Shown here: piece by piece, positions 9,431-18,160 of the stretch
How the letters are laid out: each line of letters starts with the position of its first letter
Position numbering within the stretch: the stretch's first letter is position 1
Source: DAINPP01 sp036743375
Lineage (GTDB): Bacteria; Thermotogota; Thermotogae; MWEM01
DNA length: 64,000 nucleotides
NCBI GenBank assembly: GCA_036743375.1
Contig: DAINPP010000001.1
Location: 232,804 to 296,803, forward strand
Direction: 5' to 3'
Made by a program: the position numbers and the translations under genes
The notes under the pieces: generated by a model
Told to the model about the DNA's origin: nothing
The model's input: only the letters and a program-made list of their open reading frames with translations
Databases searched by the model: none

Positions 9431-12400
9431 ATGTCAAGAAAATTTTTATTTTTCTCTATTATTCTGTTAATTACTGGTATTCTTTCGTTCTCTGCAGTTG
9501 TAGAACTTGAATTGTTAACACATCCTCAGGAGGCAGATGTTTATGTTGATCAGGTCTGGAGAGGAAATTCACCAGAAACATTATCGCTTTCACCAGGAAA
9601 ACACGAAATCGAATTAAAGAAATCGGGCTATGTTCCAATGAGTATGGAAATGGATATCAGAATTCCTTCCGTACTGGAATACAATCTTTTCCCGGAAAAG
9701 GTCGTGGCGGATCAATTTCCGATTGTCATTTATCTGACAAATTATCAGCAATCCGGAAGTAGAAAAATTCTCTTCCGTGAAAATGAGGACTTGCTGATCA
9801 ATGGATTGAAGAAAAGATTTGAAGATATGGGATTTATGATATCTGTCGAAAAACCCCAGGATGAGTTCGATCTGATCATGGATACGGGCAGTATCTATGA
9901 AATGTTATCTGAAAGACATCCACAGGCAAAGATGTTCATGCTTGTCAACGCCCTGTGGAGTTATACATCGTTCAGAGAAAAGAAAGTCACAAGACTCGAA
10001 GTACAGACCAGAATCTATGATCCAAACACTTCCATTGCTCTTGGTACCTATCAGGATACCTCAGAAGGAATAGGTATGATGGGTTCTGAAATAGTGGTTC
10101 TTCAGACAGTAGAAAAGGCCACTCAGAATTTCCTTGATAATATTGGGAATTACCTTGTCGAGAGAGTGGATACTGAAGAGAAAAGACCCATACTGGCAGC
10201 GAAGGAAAAATACAACGATGAGAATTTATACGTGGTCAAATCGGATAGTTCGATTAACGAACTTAAGCTGTATAACGATACCGGTGCATTGATAGATTAC
10301 AAAAGCTCAGGTATTGAATCCGTTCCGTTAAACATCGTTTTTCTTATCGATAGAAGTGGAAGTAATGAAAATGAACTTCCAAAGATAAAAGAACAGATTG
10401 AATCAATACTAACTAAGCTTCCACAAAAAGCAGAGTGGGCCCTTGTTGGCTTTGATGATCAGATAGAAATCATTCAGAATTTCACAACTGATTTCAACAG
10501 ATGGACCTTTGCCAAGGATAAGATCGTATCAACCGGGATGACAAGATTGTACGATGCAATTTATAATACCGCTACGATCCTTCTCAGAAGAGAAGGTATA
10601 AACATCGTCATCCTTCTTTCCGACGGAATTGATTCGGATTATTATGATACCGGATTCGGAAGCATCAAGACAGAGGAAGAGGCCTTAACAGCCATAGAAA
10701 AATCCGGAATGATTCTCTATCCCATCGGAATTTCAGACAAGAATTATGAAACCCTTTTAAAACAGCTGGCCTATTTAAGTACGACCGATTATTATGATTT
10801 AAACAAGGTTTCAATAGACAGCGTATCAGAATCGATTATCAAAGATATTTCAACAAATCTTGGGATCATAGAAACAAGCAGCAAAGAGACACCGGTTTTT
10901 TCTATTAACGGATATAAATACATAAAGGAAGAAAACAGCAGATTCCTTAATCAAGACCTCAGTATTACTTCCTTGAAGACTGGAGAAGTAACCTTTACAA
11001 CTCCGGAATCTGATGATAGTGAACCGGTTGAGATCATTATTAACCCGGCAAGTACACCCGAAGAATCAAAGGCTATCGAACAGCTTTCTTCCAAAAAGGA
11101 AGAAAGCAATTTAACAGGGGAAGAACCGGAAAAAAAAATTGAATCTACTACTACCAAAGAAAGCAGCCTCTCATTAAAAGAAAGTCCGGTGGAAGGACAG
11201 GATATCAAAGTTGTACCGGAAGAGCAATCAGATGAGGAAACCGTAATCGTTGAAGAAATACCCATACAACCCGAATCATCAGATACTACAACCGAAGAAT
11301 TAACAACTGAAAAAACTGAGCCGGAAGCAACGACAATCAACTCAGTAGAAGTCCCCTCGGAAAAAATTGTACAGGAAATACCGGAGGGATCAGAGGAAAA
11401 AACCATTGAAGAAACAAAGAAGGCAGAAGAGACTGAACCGGCGGTTCAGGAAAAAAACACCACAGAATTTGAAACGGTTCAGGAGGCTGAAGCATCTGTA
11501 TTTGAAGAAAATGTCTTAGAAATCAACTCGGATTTTAATGAAGTTCTCAATCTGAGAGAGGTCAAGGTCTTTGATCTTGATGATAATGGCAACCTCGCCT
11601 GGAAGCAGGGGGATATTCTTTATTTCTTCGTACATGAACAAAACCGGCTGGCGGGTATCAGTATCAGTGGCGAGCTTAAAACGATTTCATTTGATTTCCC
11701 GCAGATCTCACTGATTGTTGATCAGGAATTAAAGGTAATAGAAATAAGGGAAGACAAGATTGTAGAACTTTCCAGCAAGGCCTTGAGCGCACCTGTTTCA
11801 TTTATAAAGCTGCTTCGGGAAAAATATATCTCTATCGGATATGAAAACGGCAATCTGGAGATTTTTGATATTCAGGGCAACCTCCAGAACGAATGGAAAC
11901 TGACGTCCGGTGTTATCAACAACCTGGTTTACGATGATTATGGTCGAATCATATTTAGTTCAACAACCGGAAGAGCCGGATGGTTAACGGATATAAATGA
12001 TTCGTTGACGGAAATAAAGATAGACAAACCGATTGTCGGATTGTGTCCTTTTGATGTCGATGAGAGCAGATTTCTCATCGTTGATGCCAGCGGAGCCGTT
12101 TATTTCCAGCGATTTGAAAACGTGAAACCAACCACCAGAAACCTGAACCGTGGAATCGTTTTAAAGGCAAATTGTTCAGAAGCCAGTAATCTGCTTTTCG
12201 CAAATCACTGGGATAAATCGTTGAGAGGGTACAGAATCTTTGACCTGAAGGAAACGTTCACCGTTAAATCAAAGAAAGGCATTGAGATGTTTGATGTGGA
12301 TAAATACGGCGAGATTCTTGCCATCCAGTCAGTTGACGATGAATTGTCCCTCTTTGGAAAGAATATCGACTTACCTTCCAATCTGGAAAAGATCTACCTG

Positions 12401-14425
12401 ATCGTTGAAGAGAAAGAGGTAGAGGTCCCGGAAATCGAAGATGAAGTCATCCCTTCAGAGGTAACGCCGCCTGAAAGCACACCGTCAGATGAGGTTATCA
12501 GTACGGATAATACCGTAAAGGAACCGCCGGTTCAGGAAGAACCCGTACGGATAGAGACAGAACATACGGCAATGGACCTTTCCACCGCAAACAACTCGGA
12601 AACAAAGGATTCTTCAGAACTTGAATCCACGGATAATTCATCCAAGGAAGAAGAAGTCGCTATCGTCATCAACGGCAATGTCGTTCAGGGAAATATTGAT
12701 GAGAAACCCGATACCCCTATCCCTGCTTCAAAGACATCGGAAAGGGTTCTGACTGCCGAAGAAAAACAGGGATTAACGGCTGTTTACGGTGGATGGAAGA
12801 TGGCCATCGCCTACAAGGATTTTGGCTATATCATAGCTGGAGATTCTGAAATGAGAATTGTCAATCCACTTCTTCAGACCATTAAAACAATCCCTTATTC
12901 CAAAGCTGAATTGAAGGACATGGATATCTCCAAATACAATATTCTCTCAATGCTTTTCAGTGATAAAATAGAGATTTGGGATGTCGATAATCTGTTCACT
13001 TCAAAAGATACCTCACATATTAACAGCTATAAATTCCCGATTACGAATGGGAAAAATATCCGATTCTCAAGAAACGGGGAATTCCTCATTCTACTGAGAG
13101 ACAATGGGGAATGTAAGATTATGTCTCTCGATTTTACCAGCGGAAAAAACATCTTCAACGAAAATGTGATAACCGCTATAGAAGCAGATTTAAGCGAGGG
13201 AACCGCTTTTCTTTTTGGGGATGCGAAGGGAAATATCGGCACCATCACTATTAACGGTATACAGAAAAAGCAGAAGGTCTCAGAAAACAGAATTTCTCAT
13301 GTATTCAGTTATAGAAACAACATTTACTGGGTAGACTCTCAATCGAATGTCGGAATTCTCGGGAAATCTTCTAAAAATCTGACTTCTGAGAAGATCAATG
13401 CGGTCTATCCAGCTGATATAGACAAGGATTGGATCCTCTTCGGAACCGACAAAGGTACCCTGTTGATTACAAATAATGAACTGAAAGAAGTCGGAAAGGC
13501 AAGTGTACAGAATTCCGTTTTTTCACTCAGGGGATATAAAGAAAGTATGATTTCCATCGATGAGAAACTGAATCTTGAAAGCTGGAATCTCATTGCGGGA
13601 TCGGTTTTATCGGATAAACCGAATTTCATGGATCCTTATTCTCTCTTTACCAGTGATAATCAACTTGCGATCATCACAGACAAAAAAGAATTGTATACCT
13701 ATAAACCAAACACGGATACTTTGAAGAAGACAAAATTTGTAAACAACAATTTTGAAATTAATGAAATATTGAAAGACCCACTGATTATCCATTCTGAAGG
13801 TAAAAAGTATTATCCGTTTATAAACGGACAATTATACGAAAAGTCGATAGAAGTCTATAAGGAAGGCAACGTCAACAGTTCGGAAAAATATTTCATGTAT
13901 TGGGAAAATGACTACCTTTCCGTTTATGATGTTGAAAATTCGGAAATGGTAAGAACTCTGAAGTTTGGGGAAGAAAACAAGGTCCATTATGCCGCAATGA
14001 GAAATGACAGACTCTTCTTCTTCTTTAACCAATCAATGGGGATAACCAATCCCTACAATCCGGGACAAGTAATTGTTATCGATCTCGCTGAAGAGGGGAT
14101 CGGGGAGATCGTCTCCGTCTTTCTGATCAACGGCTCTAAATTGGGAATCCTTGATCGAAACGGCCATCTCGTCTATTATCTCCTGATCGAAGACAGATTG
14201 ACCCTGCCGATAGAACTTGACAGTGAGATTGAAGAGGCTTATTTTGTACCAAGCCAGATGAAACTCATTGCAAGAAGCGGCAATCAGATCATCACCTACA
14301 ACGCATTGGATAATGATATTCAGAATTATATTTTTACCAATACGGTAAAAGACTTCACGTGGACATCAGAAGGGATTTATATTCTGACAACAGATGGAAC
14401 GATATGGTTTAAAGAGAATTACTAG
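9431..14425 (+). CDS. Giant secreted protein: PEGA domain, VWA domain and two propeller-like halves
   Basis: 1664 aa. An apparent signal peptide (about 1-22) is followed by a PEGA-type beta domain (about 22-76, with the SPGKHEIEL-x-x-SGY pattern) and an unassigned alpha/beta region (77-290). A VWA domain follows (298-475) with a complete MIDAS: D307-x-S309-x-S311, T371 and D398. A Glu/Ser/Thr-rich linker (about 526-696) leads to a beta-rich, WD-like segment (700-985). A second Glu/Ser/Pro linker (about 995-1113) leads to a second beta-rich segment (1115-1664). By family, PEGA domains are surface or periplasmic and VWA domains bind ligands through a metal. The role is unknown; a cell-surface scaffold or sensor is inference. 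There is no C-terminal anchor. It lies just upstream of ptb, 25 bases away, without a terminator between them. Confidence 0.75.
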   Translation: MSRKFLFFSIILLITGILSFSAVVELELLTHPQEADVYVDQVWRGNSPETLSLSPGKHEIELKKSGYVPMSMEMDIRIPSVLEYNLFPEKVVADQFPIVIYLTNYQQSGSRKILFRENEDLLINGLKKRFEDMGFMISVEKPQDEFDLIMDTGSIYEMLSERHPQAKMFMLVNALWSYTSFREKKVTRLEVQTRIYDPNTSIALGTYQDTSEGIGMMGSEIVVLQTVEKATQNFLDNIGNYLVERVDTEEKRPILAAKEKYNDENLYVVKSDSSINELKLYNDTGALIDYKSSGIESVPLNIVFLIDRSGSNENELPKIKEQIESILTKLPQKAEWALVGFDDQIEIIQNFTTDFNRWTFAKDKIVSTGMTRLYDAIYNTATILLRREGINIVILLSDGIDSDYYDTGFGSIKTEEEALTAIEKSGMILYPIGISDKNYETLLKQLAYLSTTDYYDLNKVSIDSVSESIIKDISTNLGIIETSSKETPVFSINGYKYIKEENSRFLNQDLSITSLKTGEVTFTTPESDDSEPVEIIINPASTPEESKAIEQLSSKKEESNLTGEEPEKKIESTTTKESSLSLKESPVEGQDIKVVPEEQSDEETVIVEEIPIQPESSDTTTEELTTEKTEPEATTINSVEVPSEKIVQEIPEGSEEKTIEETKKAEETEPAVQEKNTTEFETVQEAEASVFEENVLEINSDFNEVLNLREVKVFDLDDNGNLAWKQGDILYFFVHEQNRLAGISISGELKTISFDFPQISLIVDQELKVIEIREDKIVELSSKALSAPVSFIKLLREKYISIGYENGNLEIFDIQGNLQNEWKLTSGVINNLVYDDYGRIIFSSTTGRAGWLTDINDSLTEIKIDKPIVGLCPFDVDESRFLIVDASGAVYFQRFENVKPTTRNLNRGIVLKANCSEASNLLFANHWDKSLRGYRIFDLKETFTVKSKKGIEMFDVDKYGEILAIQSVDDELSLFGKNIDLPSNLEKIYLIVEEKEVEVPEIEDEVIPSEVTPPESTPSDEVISTDNTVKEPPVQEEPVRIETEHTAMDLSTANNSETKDSSELESTDNSSKEEEVAIVINGNVVQGNIDEKPDTPIPASKTSERVLTAEEKQGLTAVYGGWKMAIAYKDFGYIIAGDSEMRIVNPLLQTIKTIPYSKAELKDMDISKYNILSMLFSDKIEIWDVDNLFTSKDTSHINSYKFPITNGKNIRFSRNGEFLILLRDNGECKIMSLDFTSGKNIFNENVITAIEADLSEGTAFLFGDAKGNIGTITINGIQKKQKVSENRISHVFSYRNNIYWVDSQSNVGILGKSSKNLTSEKINAVYPADIDKDWILFGTDKGTLLITNNELKEVGKASVQNSVFSLRGYKESMISIDEKLNLESWNLIAGSVLSDKPNFMDPYSLFTSDNQLAIITDKKELYTYKPNTDTLKKTKFVNNNFEINEILKDPLIIHSEGKKYYPFINGQLYEKSIEVYKEGNVNSSEKYFMYWENDYLSVYDVENSEMVRTLKFGEENKVHYAAMRNDRLFFFFNQSMGITNPYNPGQVIVIDLAEEGIGEIVSVFLINGSKLGILDRNGHLVYYLLIEDRLTLPIELDSEIEEAYFVPSQMKLIARSGNQIITYNALDNDIQNYIFTNTVKDFTWTSEGIYILTTDGTIWFKENY

Positions 14426-14450
14426 ATTAGTCATACTACGGGGGTAGACG

Positions 14451-15350
14451 ATGAAAGATTTTAATGAATTACTAACCTTATTAAAAGAAAAAGATGAACA
14501 GAAACTGGTACTATCAGGCGCAGAGGACATTGAAGCGTTAAAAGCGGTAAAGGAAGCTTCGGATATGGGAATTATCAGCAGCATCCTGGTAGGAAATCCT
14601 GAGGTGATAAAAAAGAACTGTGAAGAAGTGGAACTAACAAATTATGAAATCGTCTCTGCTGCTTCAGAAGAGGAAACGGCTGAAAAAAGTGTAAAACTTA
14701 TTTCGTCAGGAAGCGGAACCGTTCTGATGAAAGGGATGATTAAAACGGCGAAACTGCTTAAGGCCACGCTGAATAAAGAATGGGGATTAAGGACCGGTAG
14801 ACTTCTCAGTCACGTAGCAGTCGCTTCAACGCCTGTACTGAAAAAAATGATAGCGATTACCGATGGAGGGATGAATCTTTTACCGACACTCGAAGAGAAA
14901 ATTGATATCATCACCAATGCCGTTGAGTTGATGAAAACACTTGGAGTTGATACGCCAAAAGTTGCACCAATTGCCGCTGTTGAAGTGGTAAACCCAAAGA
15001 TGCCACCCACTGTGGATGCCGCTATACTGAGCAAGATGAACAGCCGCGGGCAGATAAAGGGTTGTATTATTGATGGACCATTGGGACTGGATAACGCTTT
15101 AAGTGAATTCGCCGCCAGTATCAAGAAAATTCCGGGAGATGTCGCTGGAAATGCGGATATATTACTTGTCCCAGATATTCACAGTGGTAATTTTCTCGGA
15201 AAAAGTGTTGAATATATCGGTGGAGGTACAATTGGCGGGCTTATCATGGGAGCTCAGGTACCTATAGTAATAGTAAGCCGGGCGGACAAGGCAGAGGCAA
15301 AACTGGCTTCTATTGCGCTTGGTGTCGTAAACAGTGTAAATCATAAATAA
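14451..15350 (+). CDS. ptb: Phosphate butyryltransferase (phosphate acyltransferase family)
   Basis: 299 aa, the typical Ptb length and shorter than most Pta catalytic domains. Signatures: SHVAVASTPVLKK, DGPLGLDNALS and a C-terminal ADILLVPDIHSGNFLGKS with GGTIGGLIMGAQVPIV, which line the CoA and acyl-phosphate site. The reaction is acyl-CoA + Pi to acyl-phosphate + CoA, normally followed by butyrate kinase. No kinase gene is in the window, so substrate chain length (butyryl or branched acyl) is unproven. It is followed at 11 bases by deoC, and an SD (GGGGG) precedes the start. The ptb-deoC-IMPase trio looks like one transcript. Confidence 0.88.
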   Translation: MKDFNELLTLLKEKDEQKLVLSGAEDIEALKAVKEASDMGIISSILVGNPEVIKKNCEEVELTNYEIVSAASEEETAEKSVKLISSGSGTVLMKGMIKTAKLLKATLNKEWGLRTGRLLSHVAVASTPVLKKMIAITDGGMNLLPTLEEKIDIITNAVELMKTLGVDTPKVAPIAAVEVVNPKMPPTVDAAILSKMNSRGQIKGCIIDGPLGLDNALSEFAASIKKIPGDVAGNADILLVPDIHSGNFLGKSVEYIGGGTIGGLIMGAQVPIVIVSRADKAEAKLASIALGVVNSVNHK

Positions 15351-15361
15351 AGGAGAAAAGA

Positions 15362-16117
15362 ATGATTGATAAATTTGACAAGTTGATTGTAAAGGCAAAG
15401 AGTATCAAAGAAAAGTTCAAGTATGAAGAAGTGATTCCTGAAGGTATAAAAACGGAAGATATCGCCAAAACAATAGAACATACCAATCTGAAATCAACGG
15501 CCACACCGGAAGATATAAAACTACTCTGCCAGGAGGCGGTAGAAAACAAATTCAGATCGGTCTGTATTCATCCGTCATATATACCCGTTGCAAAAGAGTA
15601 TTTGTCAGAAAGCGATGTCATCATCGTTACCGTTATCGGTTTTCCCCTTGGAATGAATACAACCGTGAATAAGGCCAAAGAAGTGGAGAATGCCATTTCA
15701 CTCGGTGCCGATGAAGTTGACATGGTTATCAATCAGGGGAGACTGAAAGCGGGAAACTATCAAAATGTTTTCTTCGACATTTCAAAAGTTGTCAAGGCCG
15801 CAGGCAGCTCTCCTGTAAAGGTAATCATAGAAGCCTGTAATCTGACGGATGAGGAAAAGATCATAGCCTGCCTTTTATCTGAAGAAGCGGGTGCCAAATA
15901 TGTCAAGACTTCAACGGGCTTTGCACAACATGGGGCGACACTTGAGGATGTGGCCCTGATGAGATACACCGTCGGACCGGATGTCCTCGTAAAAGCAGCC
16001 GGTGGGGTGAGAGATCTTGAGATGGCAAGAAAGATGATCGCTACCGGTGCAGCATTACTCGGTACAAGCAGTGGAATAAAAATACTCAATGGAGATGCGG
16101 TTAACGGAGGGTATTGA
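15362..16117 (+). CDS. deoC: Deoxyribose-phosphate aldolase
   Basis: 251 aa class I aldolase. The Schiff-base lysine is in YVKTSTGF and the second active-site lysine in VLVKAAGGVRD. The acidic partner region is DEVDMVINQGRLK, and the helix start NLKSTATPEDI matches the family. It cleaves 2-deoxyribose-5-phosphate to glyceraldehyde-3-phosphate and acetaldehyde. The N-terminus is about 30 residues longer than the shortest members. Pyrimidine-nucleoside phosphorylase lies 4.6 kb downstream and would feed it through deoxyribose-1-phosphate; no phosphopentomutase is in view. Confidence 0.96.
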   Translation: MIDKFDKLIVKAKSIKEKFKYEEVIPEGIKTEDIAKTIEHTNLKSTATPEDIKLLCQEAVENKFRSVCIHPSYIPVAKEYLSESDVIIVTVIGFPLGMNTTVNKAKEVENAISLGADEVDMVINQGRLKAGNYQNVFFDISKVVKAAGSSPVKVIIEACNLTDEEKIIACLLSEEAGAKYVKTSTGFAQHGATLEDVALMRYTVGPDVLVKAAGGVRDLEMARKMIATGAALLGTSSGIKILNGDAVNGGY

Positions 16118-16926
16118 TGTTGTATAAAACTCGATACGATGCAGCGATAACCATTGCGAGGGCCGTTGGGGATCAGATTGCTTCGAGGCATTTTGAACCG
16201 TTTGTTGTGGATTTCAAAGATTCAGACGCTAACGATCCTGTAACCAGTCTTGATCAATTTGCACAAAAAGAAATCATCAGGTTGATCAGCAGCCAATTTA
16301 AAGATGACAAATTCTACGCTGAAGAAGATGATGAAAATAGCATCTCTCTGGCTTCCGAGAATTTATGGATTATCGATCCCATCGACGGAACGGCAAATTT
16401 TATGCATGGACTTCCTTTATGGGGTGTGTCTATCGCTTTTTCGACAAATGGAAAAATATTGTTCGGCATCGTTTACTGCCCTGAACTCTCACTGTTCTAT
16501 GAAGCTTATACCGGATATGGTGCTTTTTTAAACCAAAAAAAGATGACCGTTTCCTCAATCCCAGTCTTGAAAAAGTCTGTCATCACTTCGGGATTGACTC
16601 ACGGGCTGCATCTTGAATCGGGAGAAGAAAACCGCATATTTTCCCTGTTCACATCACTCCTCAAATCAGCACAAAGGGTAAGGATTCTCGGTTCATCGGT
16701 ATTGCAGATTTGTGAAGTTGCATCGGGACATACTGAAGGATTTTGTGGGATCCAGTTGAAGCCCTGGGATTTTGCAGCATCAGCAGTAATACTGAAAGAA
16801 GCAGGCGGAAAGATTACGGATTTTTATGGTCGTGAAATAGATCTGCATACTCAGGATTTTATATGTTCCAACGGTATTATTCATGATAAAATTTTAGATT
16901 TATGTAAAGATACATTGTTCAATTAA
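16117..16926 (+). CDS. Inositol-monophosphatase-family phosphatase
   Basis: 269 aa from the ATG at 16117. That ATG shares one base with the deoC stop (TGATG) and has ACGGAGGG upstream; an adjacent TTG is less likely. Metal-binding motifs: DPVTSLDQFAQ, YAEEDD, WIIDPIDGTANFMHG and, near the C-terminus, PWDFAASAVI. By family, it dephosphorylates inositol-1-phosphate, fructose-1,6-bisphosphate or NADP-type substrates in the cytoplasm with Mg2+. Sequence alone does not decide among these; in thermophiles di-myo-inositol-phosphate synthesis is one possible use. It is coupled to deoC. Confidence 0.9.
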   Translation: MLYKTRYDAAITIARAVGDQIASRHFEPFVVDFKDSDANDPVTSLDQFAQKEIIRLISSQFKDDKFYAEEDDENSISLASENLWIIDPIDGTANFMHGLPLWGVSIAFSTNGKILFGIVYCPELSLFYEAYTGYGAFLNQKKMTVSSIPVLKKSVITSGLTHGLHLESGEENRIFSLFTSLLKSAQRVRILGSSVLQICEVASGHTEGFCGIQLKPWDFAASAVILKEAGGKITDFYGREIDLHTQDFICSNGIIHDKILDLCKDTLFN

Positions 16927-16944
16927 TTAATTTCAGGTGAATTG

Positions 16945-16953
16945 TGTTATATT
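16945..16953 (+). promoter_or_regulatory. Extended -10 promoter of the small leader ORF
   Basis: TGT-TATATT ends 43 bases before the ATG of the 31-codon ORF. It lies just after the inositol-phosphatase stop, so transcription can start here independently of the upstream operon. Confidence 0.5.
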
Positions 16954-16996
16954 ACTCGTGGTGAGAAATCACTGAATACCAAAGGAGGTGTGACGA

Positions 16997-17092
16997 ATGA
17001 TCTTAGTAAACTTGATGATGCAAAGCGTTGATTTTGCTGTGGGTTACCTGTGTCTCGTCATGCCTGAAGATAACTGGAGATTGTTGAGTTAG
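16997..17092 (+). CDS. 31-residue small ORF, candidate leader peptide
   Basis: ATG to TAG, 31 codons, with a near-perfect ribosome-binding site (AAAGGAGGTG, seven bases upstream). The peptide starts MILVNLMMQSVDF and ends EDNWRLLS. It resembles nothing I recognise. It sits between its own promoter and a strong terminator, 245 bases before an ABC exporter gene. Codons 19-22 contain TCTCGTCA (17053-17060), an exact complement of TGACGAGA (17129-17136) in the terminator's first arm and loop. This suggests a leader peptide in an attenuator, though a free-standing small protein is also possible. Confidence 0.55.
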   Translation: MILVNLMMQSVDFAVGYLCLVMPEDNWRLLS

Positions 17093-17118
17093 ATTATATC
17101 TTACTCATTAACGGATAT

Positions 17119-17153
17119 AAAAGGGTCTTGACGAGAGTCAAGACCCTTTTTTT
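17119..17153 (+). terminator. Strong terminator, possibly part of an attenuator
   Basis: Arms AAAAGGGTCTTGAC (17119-17132) and GTCAAGACCCTTTT (17137-17150) pair perfectly over 14 bases around a GAGA loop, and the T run extends past the second arm. It lies 26 bases after the small ORF's stop and before the ABC exporter genes. Confidence 0.88.
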
Positions 17154-17183
17154 ATTTCAAATTCTTTTTGGAGGTGTATTAAT

Positions 17184-17285
17184 GTGTTAGAAAGAACAGA
17201 AACGTCTTTTTACTCGGAAAAAATCTATGACAGGGGGATTTCATTAACACGGCTTAATCAGATGCCGAAGGGTGTAATCCCATGA
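17184..17285 (+). CDS. 33-residue small ORF before the ABC exporter
   Basis: GTG start with TTGGAGG upstream, 33 codons, TGA stop at 17283-17285. The peptide ends SLTRLNQMPKGVIP, which faintly resembles the start of FeoA-type proteins but stops there, so it may be a remnant. An ATG overlapping the GTG would give only two codons. It could be a real small protein, a second leader, or chance; its position 52 bases before the exporter ATPase start is the main reason to record it. Confidence 0.35.
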   Translation: MLERTETSFYSEKIYDRGISLTRLNQMPKGVIP

Positions 17286-17337
17286 AAGATCTCTTTTAAT
17301 TTAAAATCAGGAAAAATTGAAAACAGGGGGTTATAAA

Positions 17338-18159
17338 ATGCCTTTAAAAGACAGTCTGCCATTAAGCGTTAAAAATGTCACCAAGAACTTTATTAAAAAC
17401 AAAAAGAAATGTATAAAGGCAGTCGATAATGTCTCATTTGAGATCAATCAAGGTGAGACTTTTGGAGTTCTTGGCCCTAACGGTTCGGGGAAATCAACCC
17501 TGATACGCATGATTTCCACATTGCTGATTCCGGACGAGGGAACAATAAAAGTTTTCGGATATGATATCGAACAAGAGTCAGTTAAAATACGTGCGTTGAT
17601 CAACAGAGTTTCCGTAGAGGCAAGTTTTTTTAAAAAACTATCCGCAATAGAGAATCTTCTCTTCACCGCCGGACTCTATGGAATATCCAAAAAAGAAGCC
17701 CGTGAAAAACTCGGGAATATCTTTGAAAAGATCGGTTTGGATAAGAAAAGGTTAAATGATCCGATAGAAGACTTTTCAAGGGGCATGCAGCAAAAAGTAT
17801 CGATTGCAAGGGCCTTCTTAACAGCTCCGAGACTTTTGCTGCTCGACGAACCGACAACCGGTCTGGATCCGAGGGCGAAAAAAGAGGTACAGAATATGAT
17901 TTATGAAGTAAAAGACACATATAACACGACGATCCTTCTTACGACACATGACATGTATGAGGCGGAAGAATTATGTGAAAGGGTGTCGATTCTTCATAAA
18001 GGAAAGTTAAGAAAGATGGGTTTTGTAGATGAGTTGAAGAAGAGTATTCCTGAAAACAAAACCAAGGCGATCGGTCTTGAAGATGTCTTCCTCTATTACA
18101 CGGGAACTACCTTAAAGGATGAAGAGGAAAAAGAGCAGGAATTACGCGAGGTGTCATGA
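17338..18159 (+). CDS. ABC-2 type exporter, ATP-binding subunit
   Basis: 273 aa from the ATG at 17338 (CAGGGGG upstream; an upstream in-frame TTG is not favoured). Walker A is GPNGSGKST, the signature is FSRGMQQK (the SRGMQQK variant common in ABC-2 exporters), Walker B is LLLLDEPTTGLDP and the switch histidine is TTHD. The usual Q-loop glutamine region reads SVEASFF, with Glu in that position. It powers export by the membrane subunit encoded one base downstream. Family members move drugs, peptides or polysaccharides; the substrate is unknown. Expression may depend on the attenuator-like leader upstream. Confidence 0.92.
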   Translation: MPLKDSLPLSVKNVTKNFIKNKKKCIKAVDNVSFEINQGETFGVLGPNGSGKSTLIRMISTLLIPDEGTIKVFGYDIEQESVKIRALINRVSVEASFFKKLSAIENLLFTAGLYGISKKEAREKLGNIFEKIGLDKKRLNDPIEDFSRGMQQKVSIARAFLTAPRLLLLDEPTTGLDPRAKKEVQNMIYEVKDTYNTTILLTTHDMYEAEELCERVSILHKGKLRKMGFVDELKKSIPENKTKAIGLEDVFLYYTGTTLKDEEEKEQELREVS

Positions 18160-18160
18160 T

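Noticed and set aside
10951..11406. A minus-strand Ser/Val-rich frame opposite the giant gene
   Set aside because: It mirrors the acidic Glu/Ser/Thr linker, so its composition is an artefact.
17184..17285. FeoA identity for the 33-codon ORF
   Set aside because: Only about ten residues look similar and the domain is cut short; kept as a small ORF of unknown function.
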